Counted from the first letter of the stretch, positions 24,720 through 32,878 are shown. The stretch is 51,193 nucleotides of DNA from Microbispora triticiradicis (GCA_003260025.2 QFZU02000106.1:1-51193); one strand, 5' to 3'. Notes: generated by a model not told the origin, from the sequence alone. Program-made: numbers and translations.

Positions 24720-25865
24720 TTACCTCAGCGCGTAGGAGTGCCAGGGCTGCCAGGAGAGCCATACCTCGTCGCCGCGCTCGGCGGTGATCGTGCTGTCGTT
24801 CGCGTTCTGCTCGAACACCGTGATCTCGGCCCCGTCGCCGAGCACCACGACGTAGCTGTTGTACGTCCCGAGGTAGACGACCTCGGCCACGGTCCCCCGG
24901 ACGACGCTCAGATCGCCCTCCGGCTGCTCCTTGGCGAGCTTGATCTTCTCGGGGCGGACGGTGAGATCGACCGCCTGCCCGGTGGAGAGCGCGCCGTCCG
25001 CGGGGACGAGGATCCGGTCGCTCGGGCCGAGGGCGAGCACGGCCGTGTCGCCGCTCACCTGCTGCACCGTGCCGCTGAACAGGTTGGAGGTGCCGATGAA
25101 GCCGGCGACGAACTTGCTGGCGGGCCGCTCGTAGATCTCGCGGGGTTCGGCGAGCTGCTCTACCAGGCCGTCGTTCATGACCGCGATGCGGTCGCTCATC
25201 GTCAGCGCCTCGCTCTGGTCGTGCGTCACGTAGACGAACGTGATGCCGACCTCGCGCTGGATCCGCTTGAGCTCGATCTGCATGGCCTGGCGGAGCTTGA
25301 GGTCGAGCGCGCCGAGCGGCTCGTCGAGCAGCAGCGCGCGGGGCCGGTTGACCAGCGCGCGGGCGAGCGCGACCCGCTGCTGCTGGCCGCCGGACATCTC
25401 CTTGGGACGGCGCTTCTCACGGCCGGTGAGGTCCACGACCTCCAGGATCTCGCCGACGCGGCGCGTGATCTCCGCGTCGGGGACCTTCTTGCGCCTGAGC
25501 CCGAACGCGACGTTGTCCCAGACGTTCATGTGCGGGAACAACGCGTACGACTGGAACACCATGTTGATGTCACGCTTGTTCGGCGGGACGTGCGTGACGT
25601 CCTCCCCGTGGAGCCTGACGACCCCCTGCGTGGGGTCCTCGAACCCGGCGATCATTCGCATACTGGTGGTCTTGCCGCAGCCGGAGGGCCCGAGGAGGGA
25701 GAAGAACTCCCCTTCCGCGATCGCGAGGCTCACGCCCTTGACCGCCCGTACGACCTCGCCGTGCGAGGTGTACTCCTTGACCACGTTGTCGAGTTCGATG
25801 GCGGGCACGCTGACTGATCCGGGGGCGGCGACCGCCGCCCCCGGGCCCGCCTGGATATCTGTCAT
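24720..25865 (-). CDS. potA: Polyamine ABC transporter ATP-binding protein
   Basis: 381 residues. Walker A GPSGCGKTT, Q-loop FQSYALFPHMNVWDN, signature MSGGQQQRVALARAL, Walker B ALLLDEPLGALD and H-loop YVTHDQSEALTMSD are all intact. The C-terminal third is the TOBE regulatory domain (IGTSNLFSGTVQQ, VDLTVRPEKIKL). It starts about 50 bases after the aldehyde dehydrogenase stop, with a short TATCGATA palindrome in the gap. An internal promoter there is possible. Confidence 0.93.
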   Translation of the reverse strand: MTDIQAGPGAAVAAPGSVSVPAIELDNVVKEYTSHGEVVRAVKGVSLAIAEGEFFSLLGPSGCGKTTSMRMIAGFEDPTQGVVRLHGEDVTHVPPNKRDINMVFQSYALFPHMNVWDNVAFGLRRKKVPDAEITRRVGEILEVVDLTGREKRRPKEMSGGQQQRVALARALVNRPRALLLDEPLGALDLKLRQAMQIELKRIQREVGITFVYVTHDQSEALTMSDRIAVMNDGLVEQLAEPREIYERPASKFVAGFIGTSNLFSGTVQQVSGDTAVLALGPSDRILVPADGALSTGQAVDLTVRPEKIKLAKEQPEGDLSVVRGTVAEVVYLGTYNSYVVVLGDGAEITVFEQNANDSTITAERGDEVWLSWQPWHSYALR

Positions 25866-25917
25866 TCCAGGCTTATCCCTCTTTATCGATAGGTCGTACG
25901 GCTCGCGCCGGGGGAAC

Positions 25918-27351
25918 CTATTCGCCGATGTAGTGCATCACGTGCTTGACGCGGGTGTAGTCGTGCAGCCCGAAGACGGACAGGTCCTTGCCGTAGCCCG
26001 AGTGCTTGAAGCCGCCGTGCGGCATCTCGGACACGAACGGGATGTGGGTGTTGACCCAGACCACGCCGAAGTCGAGGCGCTTGGACATCCGCATCGCGCG
26101 CCCGTGGTCGGAGGTCCAGACCGAGCCCGACAGGCCGTAGCGGACACCGTTCGCCTTGGCCAGCGCGTCGGCCTCGTCGGTGAACGTCTGGACGGTGATG
26201 ACGGGGCCGAAGATCTCGTCCTGCACCATCTCGTCGTCCTGCCGCAGCCCGTCGACCACCGTGGGGGCGAAGAAGTAGCCCTTGTCGCCGACGCGGGCGC
26301 CGCCGGTGAGGACCTTCGCGTGCTCGGGAAGCCGCTCGAAGAACGACTCGACCCGGGCGAGCTGGTTGGCGTTGTTCAGCGGGCCGAAGTAGGCGTCCTC
26401 CTCGTCGAGCCCGCCCAGCTTGGTGGCGGCGGCGGCCTCGGTCAGCGCCGCGGCGAACTCGTCGTGGATGCTCTCGTGCACCAGCACCCGGCAGGCCGCG
26501 GTGCAGTCCTGACCCGCGTTGTAGAGGGCCGCCCCGGCGATCCCCTCGGCGACGGCCCTGATGTCCTTCACGTCGTCGAAGACCACGACGGGGGCCTTGC
26601 CGCCCAACTCCAGGTGGACCCGCTTGACGTCGTCGGCGGCGGTCTTCGCGACCGCCATGCCCGCGCCCACCGAGCCGGTGATCGCGACCATGCTCGCGGC
26701 CGGGTGACCGACCACCAGCGCGCCGGTCTCCCGGTCGCCGGTGACGACGTTGAAGACGCCGCCCGGCAGGACGTCGCCCAGGATCTCGGCCAGCTTCAGC
26801 GTGGAGGCCGGGGTGGTGTCGGACGGCTTGAGCACGACCGTGTTGCCGGCCGCGAGCGCGGGAGCGATCTTCCACACGGCCATCATCATCGGGTAGTTCC
26901 ACGGCGTGACCTGGCCGATGACGCCGATCGGCTCGTGCCGGATGACGGAGGTGTGGTCGGCCATGAACTCGCCGGAGGTCGGGCCCTCCAGGGTGCGGGC
27001 CGCGCCCGCGAAGAAGCGGAAGTGGTCGGCGGCGACCGGGGTCTCGTCCTCGGCCATGCGCGCCCGGGGCTTGCCGGTGTTGCGGCACTCGGCCTCGTTG
27101 ATCTCGTCGGCCCGGGCCTCGATCGCGTCGGCGACCTTCAGCAGCAGCGCCGCGCGCTCACCCGGCGTCGTCTGGCCCCACGTCTCGAAGGCGGCCGTCG
27201 CGGCGGCGTACGCGGCGTCGACGTCCTCCTGTCCCGACACCGGTGCCTGGGCGTAGACCTCTCCCGTCGTAGGGTCTACGACGTCGGAGAAACGGCCGCT
27301 CGCGGCGTCGACGAACTTCCCGTTCACGAAGTTCTGGAGACGGGTGGTCAC
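25918..27351 (-). CDS. Gamma-aminobutyraldehyde-type aldehyde dehydrogenase
   Basis: 477 residues from the GTG at 27351, which has GGAGG six bases upstream; the frame is open further up but without family similarity. Catalytic Cys283 is in NAGQDCTAACR and general base Glu248 in HLELGGKAP. TPWNYPMMM (149-157) and the NAD-binding ITGSVGAGMAVA (224-235) are standard. NAGQDCTAACRVLV is close to the PatD/PuuC group that oxidises 4-aminobutyraldehyde. First gene of the pot operon and divergent from Lrp, it would turn the aldehyde made by the amine oxidase into GABA. No GABA aminotransferase is present here. Confidence 0.9.
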   Translation of the reverse strand: MTTRLQNFVNGKFVDAASGRFSDVVDPTTGEVYAQAPVSGQEDVDAAYAAATAAFETWGQTTPGERAALLLKVADAIEARADEINEAECRNTGKPRARMAEDETPVAADHFRFFAGAARTLEGPTSGEFMADHTSVIRHEPIGVIGQVTPWNYPMMMAVWKIAPALAAGNTVVLKPSDTTPASTLKLAEILGDVLPGGVFNVVTGDRETGALVVGHPAASMVAITGSVGAGMAVAKTAADDVKRVHLELGGKAPVVVFDDVKDIRAVAEGIAGAALYNAGQDCTAACRVLVHESIHDEFAAALTEAAAATKLGGLDEEDAYFGPLNNANQLARVESFFERLPEHAKVLTGGARVGDKGYFFAPTVVDGLRQDDEMVQDEIFGPVITVQTFTDEADALAKANGVRYGLSGSVWTSDHGRAMRMSKRLDFGVVWVNTHIPFVSEMPHGGFKHSGYGKDLSVFGLHDYTRVKHVMHYIGE

Positions 27352-27451
27352 CGTTGACCTCCTGTTGAGGTAGCTAGGATGTCGCGACTCTGACAGAGGA
27401 AAGAGCCTACGACAAGGGATTTCGTGGCTAAGATACCAAATTGCTACGGAA

Positions 27452-27488
27452 TCGCTTGACGGAAGCGACTGAGCTGACACCATGTCAG
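27452..27488. promoter_or_regulatory. Inverted repeats in the Lrp/aldehyde dehydrogenase intergenic region
   Basis: Two perfect short palindromes: TCGCTT-GACGG-AAGCGA (27452-27468) and CTGACA-CCA-TGTCAG (27474-27488). A related CTCTGACAGAG sits at about 27388-27398. The 223-base gap is AT-richer than the genes and must carry both divergent promoters. Lrp/AsnC proteins bind degenerate palindromes in such positions, so these are candidate Lrp sites. Confidence 0.45.
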
Positions 27489-27574
27489 ACCACGATCGCA
27501 ACATGGCAAAAACGGTGCCGTAACACGAGGTCGGTAGGACCGACGCGCTCTCCAAGAGAGGACACCCCCCGAGG

Positions 27575-28066
27575 ATGACGACTCCGCCTAGATCCCGCGC
27601 GGCTGCCGCGAAGGGCGGGCCGGTGGTGCTCGACGAGATCTCCAAGCAGATCATCGAGCAGCTTCAGACGGACGGGCGCAAGCCGTACGCCGCGATCGGC
27701 AAGGCCGTGGGCCTGTCGGAGGCGGCGGTGCGCCAGCGGGTGCAGCGCCTGCTGGATCTCGGCGTCATGCAGATCGTCGCCGTGACCGACCCGCTGACCC
27801 TGGGCTTCCCGCGCCAGGCGATGATCGGCATCAAGTGCGAGGGCGACCTGGAGCAGGTCGCCGACGAACTGTCACAGATCCCCGAGATCGACTACGTCGT
27901 GCTCACGGCCGGCTCGGTGGACATCATGGTCGAGGTGGTCTGCGAGGGCGACACCCACCTGCTGGAGATCCTCGGCAAGATCCGGGCCATCTCCAGCGTC
28001 CGCGCCACCGAGACGTTCGTCTACCTCAAGCTGCACAAGCAGACCTACTCCTGGGGCACGCGCTGA
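27575..28066 (+). CDS. Lrp/AsnC-family transcriptional regulator
   Basis: 163 residues with a short disordered head. The HTH is LDEISKQIIEQLQTDGRKPYAAIGKAVGLSEAAVRQRVQRLLDLGVMQI (about residues 19-67). The RAM ligand domain follows (IGIKCEGDLEQVADELSQIPEIDYVVLTAGSVDIMVEVVCEG). It is divergent from the polyamine operon and therefore its likely local regulator, probably responding to an amino acid or amine. The end KLHKQTYSWGTR is typical for this subgroup next to PuuC-like genes. Confidence 0.92.
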   Translation: MTTPPRSRAAAAKGGPVVLDEISKQIIEQLQTDGRKPYAAIGKAVGLSEAAVRQRVQRLLDLGVMQIVAVTDPLTLGFPRQAMIGIKCEGDLEQVADELSQIPEIDYVVLTAGSVDIMVEVVCEGDTHLLEILGKIRAISSVRATETFVYLKLHKQTYSWGTR

Positions 28067-28073
28067 CCCCCTC

Positions 28074-28727
28074 CTAGCGCGTGACCGCGACGGCGCGTAC
28101 GGGAGACCCGTCGGCCGCGTGGAGGCGCAGCGGCAGCAGGGAGACCTCGATCGGACGACCGGAGGCCTGGGCCTCCAGGAGCGGGCCGAGGTTGCGCAGG
28201 TTCTCCGCGATGACGGCGTGCGCGCCGCACAGCACGCGGTGCGCGGGCAGGTCGGCGGGGGCGGGAGTCGGGTCGACGCTGAGGGCGTCGACGCCGACGG
28301 TCCGCACGCCCGCGGCGACGATCAGGCGGGCGGTCTCCGGCTCCAGGTACGGGTGGGCCAGGTAGCCGGGGGTGCCCCAGTGGGCGTCCCAGCCGGTGGC
28401 GACCAGCAGGACGGTCCCCGGCCCGAGCCGCCCGCCGACCGGGCCGAGCATCGCGGGGGTGATCGGCGCATGCGGCGGCAGGCCCCGGGCGTCGAGTACC
28501 GCCGCCGGGCCGAGGAACCGCTCCAGCGGCAGGTCGTCGAGCGTGGGCAGCGCGTCGTCGATGTGGCACGGCGCGTCCACGTGAGTGCCCGACTGCGACC
28601 CGAGGTGCAGGCGGAGCACGTTCACGCCCTCCTCCGCCACCGTGAGAGCGGGCGCGATCTCCACCTCCGGATCGCCGGGGTAGACGGGCATGCCGCTCAC
28701 GACGGGCACCGACAGGTCGACGATCAT
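28074..28727 (-). CDS. Cyclase family protein (kynurenine formamidase-like hydrolase)
   Basis: 217 residues, starting MIVDLSVPVVSGMPVYPGDP, the family N-terminus. The metal motif is GTHVDAPCH (about residues 50-58), the H-x-x-x-D-x-x-H type pattern of the cyclase/KynB fold, and TVGVDALSVDP is also conserved. Members hydrolyse arylformamides, isatin or related cyclic amides. The ribosome site GGGAGAA is good. Possible roles include metabolising an amide from amino acid breakdown. It converges on Lrp and lies 15 bases after a tiny coding frame. Confidence 0.85.
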   Translation of the reverse strand: MIVDLSVPVVSGMPVYPGDPEVEIAPALTVAEEGVNVLRLHLGSQSGTHVDAPCHIDDALPTLDDLPLERFLGPAAVLDARGLPPHAPITPAMLGPVGGRLGPGTVLLVATGWDAHWGTPGYLAHPYLEPETARLIVAAGVRTVGVDALSVDPTPAPADLPAHRVLCGAHAVIAENLRNLGPLLEAQASGRPIEVSLLPLRLHAADGSPVRAVAVTR

Positions 28728-28742
28728 TGCTTCTCCCCGGCG

Positions 28743-28856
28743 TCAGGCCGTGCCCGGCGCGAGCAGGCCGCTCAGATCGTAGGCCACGTCGAGCGCCGGT
28801 AGAGGTCCGTCCGGCGGTCCCGCCGGGGCGTCGATCAGGGTGGGGCGGCCGGTCAT
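28743..28856 (-). CDS. Possible 37-residue peptide gene
   Basis: An ATG at 28856 with a strong ribosome site GGAGGA four bases upstream opens a frame that ends at TGA, 15 bases before the cyclase start. The peptide begins MTGRPTLIDAPAGPPDG and ends VAYDLSGLLAPGTA. It has no membrane segment or known motif. The good ribosome site and the tight spacing to the cyclase suggest translation, perhaps as a leader peptide coupled to the cyclase. It could also be a degraded remnant. Confidence 0.4.
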   Translation of the reverse strand: MTGRPTLIDAPAGPPDGPLPALDVAYDLSGLLAPGTA

Positions 28857-28905
28857 GCGTTCCTCCAGGTCAAGGGAGACCGCTTGAGTGTGCCCCACCC
28901 CTCCG

Positions 28906-28918
28906 AATAAGGACAATT
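28906..28918 (+). promoter_or_regulatory. AATAAGGACAATT motif and possible promoter of the PucR gene
   Basis: TTGAGT at 28884-28889, then 16 bases, then AATAAG at 28906-28911, could be a -35/-10 pair. The 13-mer starting there is identical to one before the SBP56 gene (10356-10368). Confidence 0.35.
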
Positions 28919-28948
28919 GGGTCTATCACCAGAAATAGGCTCCACGAT

Positions 28949-30472
28949 GTGGACACGCACACCACGGTGGAGGACCTGCTGCGCTCCCCCGCGCTGCAAC
29001 TGAGGGTCGTGGCCGGTGAGCGCGGCCTCGGCAGGTCGGTCTCCTGGGCCCACGTGAGCGAGCTCGACGACCCGACCCCCTGGCTGCTCGGGGCCGAGGT
29101 CATCATGACGACCGGCATCGGCGTGCCGCGCGCCGCCGCCGCGCAGCGCGCGTACCTGGAACGGCTGGACGACGCGGGGGTGGCCGCGCTCGCGCTCAGC
29201 GCGGGCCTGCACGTCCCGCCGCTGCGCCGGGCCTTCCTCGACGCCGCCGAGGAGCGGGGGTTCCCGGTGCTGGAGGTGCCACTGGCCGTGCCGTTCATCG
29301 CGATCGCGCAGGAGGTCGCGGCGGCCGTGCAGGAGGACGCCCGGCAGCGGCTCGGAGCCCAGCTCCAGGTGTTCGGCGCGCTGCGCTGGCTCGCCTCGGA
29401 AGGGCTGGACACGGCCGGGCTGTTCCAGCGGCTCGAACGGCTGTCGGGGTACGCCATCCACCTGAGCACCCCGCAGGGGCGTCCGCTGCTGCCCGGCGTG
29501 CCCGCGCCCCCTCCCGGCGTACGGCTGCCCGCCTCGGCGGACGCGCCGCCGACCATCCCCGGCGGTTTCGCGCTCCCGGTCCCCGCGCCCGGCGGCCCGG
29601 CGGGATGGCTGGTGGCCTTCGAGCGGCAGGGCGCCCGCCCGGCCGGGCTGGCCGTGGTGCAGCACATCGCGACCGTCGCCGCGCTGCGGCTCGCGATGGT
29701 GCGCAGCCGGCGTGAGACGCTGCGGCGGCAGGGCGCGGAGACGCTGGCCGAACTGCTGCAGGACGTGCTCGACCCGGAGACCGCCCGGCGCAGGCTCGCC
29801 CTCATGGGCCTCCTCCCGGATGTCGAGGTCGTGCTGCTCGTGGCGCGCGACGCCGAGGACGACGCCGTCGTGGGCGCCCTCGGCGAGCACCCCCACCTCA
29901 TGCTCCGCCGGAACCGCGACCTGTACGTGCTGACGCCGGCCTCCGTGATCACCGGCGACGCGGGGACGGGCGCCGCGCCGCGTGGGGAGGACGGCGGGGC
30001 GGGCGCCGGAGAGGCGGGGGCGGCGTTGCGGGAGATCCCGGGGATCGCGGCGGGCGTCAGCCGCCCGCTCCCGCCCGGGTCGTCGCTGCGGGTCGCCCAG
30101 CGCGAGGCGCTGTGGGCGGCCTCCCGCGCCGCCGAGTCCGGCCGGCCGCTGGTGACGTACGGCGAGGACACCACGGGCCGGTGGCTGCCGGACGACGTGG
30201 GCGTGCTGGCCGCCCTGGTCGAGCACGTGCTCGGCGACGCCCTGCGGTACGACACCGCGCACGGATCGGACCTGGTCGCGTCGGTGCGGACCTGGATGGA
30301 GCGCGACCGCCGCGTCGACGACGCCGCGCGGGCCCTGCACGTCCACCCCAACACGCTGGCGTACCGGCTGCGCCGGTTCGGCGCGCTGACCGGCCGCGAC
30401 CTGTCGGCGACCGGCGACTTCGCCGAGGTGTGGCTCGCCATCCGCGCCGCCTCCCAGCTCGGCGGTCTCTAG
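28949..30472 (+). CDS. PucR-family transcriptional regulator
   Basis: 507 residues from the GTG at 28949; the frame is open further upstream but the family N-terminus TTVEDLLRSPALQLRVVAGERGLGRSVSWAHVSELDDPTPWL begins right here. The PucR domain covers about residues 5-120, then a GGDEF-like/regulatory middle, and the C-terminal HTH_30 is ALVEHVLGDALRYDTAHGSDLVASVRTWMERDRRVDDAARALHVHPNTLAYRLRRF. Such regulators control purine, amino acid or amine catabolism, often activating neighbouring genes. Divergent from the peptide/cyclase pair and near the polyamine operon, so a role in nitrogen use is likely. Confidence 0.9.
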   Translation: MDTHTTVEDLLRSPALQLRVVAGERGLGRSVSWAHVSELDDPTPWLLGAEVIMTTGIGVPRAAAAQRAYLERLDDAGVAALALSAGLHVPPLRRAFLDAAEERGFPVLEVPLAVPFIAIAQEVAAAVQEDARQRLGAQLQVFGALRWLASEGLDTAGLFQRLERLSGYAIHLSTPQGRPLLPGVPAPPPGVRLPASADAPPTIPGGFALPVPAPGGPAGWLVAFERQGARPAGLAVVQHIATVAALRLAMVRSRRETLRRQGAETLAELLQDVLDPETARRRLALMGLLPDVEVVLLVARDAEDDAVVGALGEHPHLMLRRNRDLYVLTPASVITGDAGTGAAPRGEDGGAGAGEAGAALREIPGIAAGVSRPLPPGSSLRVAQREALWAASRAAESGRPLVTYGEDTTGRWLPDDVGVLAALVEHVLGDALRYDTAHGSDLVASVRTWMERDRRVDDAARALHVHPNTLAYRLRRFGALTGRDLSATGDFAEVWLAIRAASQLGGL

Positions 30473-30553
30473 GGCCGGTACGGACTTCGGTCTTCACGAC
30501 GGCTTCGCGGGCCCGGGTGGCTCGCGGTGCGCGATCTCATGCCCGGCGGTGGC

Positions 30554-31450
30554 TCACGCCGGATCCGGGAGATCCGCCGACGCGAGCCTGGCCGGGTCGA
30601 TGACGGTGGAGATGGCCACGATCCGGCCGTCGACGACGGTGAACGCCATGACCGAGAGCGGAGTCCCGTCCTCGCGCCAGGAGACGAACCCGGGAAGGCC
30701 GTTGACGAGCACCGCTCGCCCTCGCGCGGCCGCGCCTGCGGCGACTCGCGCGGTCGCGCCCGCGGCGACCTTGGTGGCGCCGAGGACGACGACCACACCG
30801 TCGGAGGTGTCGACGGTCAGCTTCACCTCGGGGTCGAGCACGCGCAGCAGCCCCTCGAAGTCGCCGCGGTGGGCCGCCGCCAGGAAGGCCTGGACCACCT
30901 CGCGCTGTTCCCGTCCGGCGGCCCTCGGCCGTCCGGGCTCCTGAGGGTTCGCCCGCACCTTCCCGCGGGCGCGGCTGGCGAGCATCTTGGCGGCGTCGGT
31001 GGACCTGCCGAGAATCCGGCCGATCTCGTCGAACGGCACCGCGAACAGGTCGTGCAGCACGAACGCCAGCCGCTCGCTCGGCCGGAGCGACTCCAGGACG
31101 ACCAGGAGCGCGACCCCGACCGAGTCGGCGAGCGCCACGTCGTCCTCCGGCGCAAGGCTGTCGTCGGCCGTCACCACGAGTTCGGCCAGCCGGTCGTCGT
31201 AGGACGCCTCGGGGCGGGCCCGGCGCGACCGCAGGACATCCAGGCTGATCCGGCCGACCACCGTGGTCAGCCAGCCGGCGAGGTTGTCGATGGTCTCGGT
31301 GCCCTGGCGGGAGAGCCGCAGCCAGGCCTCCTGGACCACGTCCTCGGCGTCGGCCCGCGAGCCGAGCATGCGGTAGGCGACCGCGCGCAGCCGGTCGCGC
31401 TGGGCCTCGAACGCCTCGCCCACCGGGTCGGCCGGGCTGGTGTCGGACAT
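30554..31450 (-). CDS. SigJ/ECF41-like sigma factor with C-terminal SnoaL domain
   Basis: 298 residues. Sigma region 2 is AFEAQRDRLRAVAYRMLGSRADAEDVVQEAWLRL; region 4 is LRPSERLAFVLHDLFAVPFDEIGRILGRSTDAAKMLASRARGKV. The C-terminal SnoaL-like domain of about 110 residues (EVVQAFLAAAHRGDFEGLLRVLDPEVKLTVDTSDG) is the mark of ECF41/SigJ-type factors and replaces an anti-sigma factor. The usual linker motif WLPEP and the DGGGK motif are not clear; the last is replaced by a repetitive Ala-rich TKVAAGATARVAAGAAARG, so its autoregulation may differ. Divergent from an AhpD/CMD gene, the known ECF41 partner. Confidence 0.88.
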   Translation of the reverse strand: MSDTSPADPVGEAFEAQRDRLRAVAYRMLGSRADAEDVVQEAWLRLSRQGTETIDNLAGWLTTVVGRISLDVLRSRRARPEASYDDRLAELVVTADDSLAPEDDVALADSVGVALLVVLESLRPSERLAFVLHDLFAVPFDEIGRILGRSTDAAKMLASRARGKVRANPQEPGRPRAAGREQREVVQAFLAAAHRGDFEGLLRVLDPEVKLTVDTSDGVVVVLGATKVAAGATARVAAGAAARGRAVLVNGLPGFVSWREDGTPLSVMAFTVVDGRIVAISTVIDPARLASADLPDPA

Positions 31451-31452
31451 GT

Positions 31453-31479
31453 TGTTACCTTCCTCGAATCCGCCACGTC
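31453..31479 (+). promoter_or_regulatory. Candidate ECF41-type promoter of the CMD gene
   Basis: TGTTACC (31453-31459), exactly 16 bases, then CGTC (31476-31479). The published ECF41 consensus, as I recall it, is TGTCACA-N16-CGTC, so two mismatches in the -35 part and a perfect spacer and -10. Transcription would begin about 40-50 bases before the CMD start. Confidence 0.6.
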
Positions 31480-31533
31480 ATGGGTGATGACGGGCCCGGA
31501 CGGGCTCGGGTAACCGATGAAGGGGCGACACCG

Positions 31534-31983
31534 ATGGAAGCACGGATGAAGAGCCGGGCGAATCCCGACGTGACGACGGCGATCCAGCACCTCTACAAGG
31601 CGATTCACGCCAGTGGCGTCGACCCGCGCGTGCTCGATCTGGTCCACCTGCGGGCCAGCCAGATCAACGGCTGCAGCCCGTGCGTCTTCGCCGGGGTCGC
31701 GGCGGCCAGGAAGCACGGGGAGACCGACGAGCGGCTGCACAACGTGGTCGCGTGGCGCGAGACGCCCTTCTTCACCGAGGCGGAGCGAGCCGCGCTCGCG
31801 CTGACCGAGGCCGCCACCCGGATCCAGGACGGCGCGCCGGGTGTGACCGACGAGATCTGGGACGCCGCCGCCGCGCACTTCGACGAGGCGCAGCTGTCCG
31901 CGATCAACCTGGAGATCGCGCTGACCAACTTCTTCAACCGGATCAACCGTACGGTCCGGGAGCAGGCCGGCAGGAGCTGGTGA
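31534..31983 (+). CDS. AhpD-like carboxymuconolactone decarboxylase family protein
   Basis: 149 residues from the ATG at 31534 with AAGGGG upstream; an ATG at 31480 overlaps the promoter and is rejected. ASQINGCSPCVFAGVAAARKHGE has the Cys-x-x-Cys pair (C47, C50) and the His of AhpD-type peroxidases. Such proteins reduce peroxides using thiols. As the divergent neighbour of an ECF41-like sigma factor it is the probable target, suggesting an oxidative or redox response module. Confidence 0.9.
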   Translation: MEARMKSRANPDVTTAIQHLYKAIHASGVDPRVLDLVHLRASQINGCSPCVFAGVAAARKHGETDERLHNVVAWRETPFFTEAERAALALTEAATRIQDGAPGVTDEIWDAAAAHFDEAQLSAINLEIALTNFFNRINRTVREQAGRSW

Positions 31984-31990
31984 GCCGGGC

Positions 31991-32042
31991 GGGGCGTCGT
32001 CCGTCCGGAGGCCGCGGCCTCCGAAGCGAGGGATGACGCCCC
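31991..32042. terminator. Large hairpin terminator between convergent genes
   Basis: Outer arms GGGGCGTCGTCC (31991-32002) and GGATGACGCCCC (32031-32042) pair with one G-T; inside lies a perfect 18-base palindrome CGGAGGCCGCGGCCTCCG (32006-32023). It separates the CMD gene from the convergent GntR gene. Confidence 0.6.
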
Positions 32043-32079
32043 GCCGCCCGGGACGCCGGAGGCACGGACGACGGCGTGG

Positions 32080-32823
32080 TCAGCGGATGCCGACGTAGAA
32101 GCGGGTCTGGTCGCTGCGGTGGAGGGCGTGGTAGGCCTCGAACCTGGTGTTGTCCTCCAGCCACGCGACCGACTCGATGCCGAGGAGCGGCGTCGAGGTG
32201 GACACCTCCAGGAGCGCCGCGTCCTCCCGGTCGGGGAAGACCGCCTCGATCCAGCGGTCGGCCGCCGCGGGCTCGATGCCGTACCGGCGCCGCAGTGTGT
32301 CGTAGAGCGACTGGTTCTCCAGGACGACCCGCTCCAGGCCGGGGACGAGCCGGGCGGGCAGGGCCGTCTCGACGAGCAGCCACGGCTGGCCGTCGACGCG
32401 GCGGAGCCTGCGCAGCCGTACGACCTGTTCTCCCTCTGGGATCCGCAGCAGCGCGGCCTCCCGCTCGTCGGCCTCGCCGAGCTCCTGGCGGATGGTCTGG
32501 GTGGTGACCCGGCGGCCCGACTCCCGCAGGTCGTCGGCCGATCCGGACATCGACCCGACGAACCTCAGCTCCGTCTTGCGGGGGGCGACGAAGGCCCCCT
32601 TGCCCTTCACCTTGTAGATCAGGCGCTGCTGGACCAGCTCGCGCAGCGCCTCCCTGACCACCGTGCGGGAGACGCCGAACAGGTCGCTCAGCTCGGCCTC
32701 CGACGGCAGCGGCCGGTCGGGGCCGCGCTCGCCGCTCTCGATCTCCGCGCGCAGCGCCCGCATGAGCTGCATCCACAGCGGTTCCGCCCCGTCGCGGTCC
32801 AGGGGCGGATAGGTCAGGGTCAC
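32080..32823 (-). CDS. GntR/HutC-family regulator with UTRA domain
   Basis: 247 residues from the GTG at 32823, which has AAGGAGG five bases upstream; a longer frame starts at 32874 without one. The winged helix contains RPLPSEAELSDLFGVSRTVVREALRELVQQRLIYKVKGKGAFVAP (about residues 35-80). The UTRA effector domain follows (EQVVRLRRLRRVDGQPWLLVETALPARLVPGL, ... LLGIESVAWLEDNTRFEAYHALHRSDQTRFYVGIR). HutC-type repressors release DNA on binding a sugar phosphate or similar metabolite. Divergent from the transport and catabolic operon, which it very probably represses. Confidence 0.9.
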   Translation of the reverse strand: MTLTYPPLDRDGAEPLWMQLMRALRAEIESGERGPDRPLPSEAELSDLFGVSRTVVREALRELVQQRLIYKVKGKGAFVAPRKTELRFVGSMSGSADDLRESGRRVTTQTIRQELGEADEREAALLRIPEGEQVVRLRRLRRVDGQPWLLVETALPARLVPGLERVVLENQSLYDTLRRRYGIEPAAADRWIEAVFPDREDAALLEVSTSTPLLGIESVAWLEDNTRFEAYHALHRSDQTRFYVGIR

Positions 32824-32868
32824 GGGAACCTCCTTGGCGGCACCGCAGCAGCATGCCCGACCAACACC

Positions 32869-32878
32869 TGTCACTACA
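32869..32878. promoter_or_regulatory. Second GntR half-site
   Basis: TGTCACTACA is identical to the left half of the palindrome at 32973-33000. It lies 46 bases before the regulator start, so it may serve autoregulation. The second half is not conserved. Confidence 0.45.
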
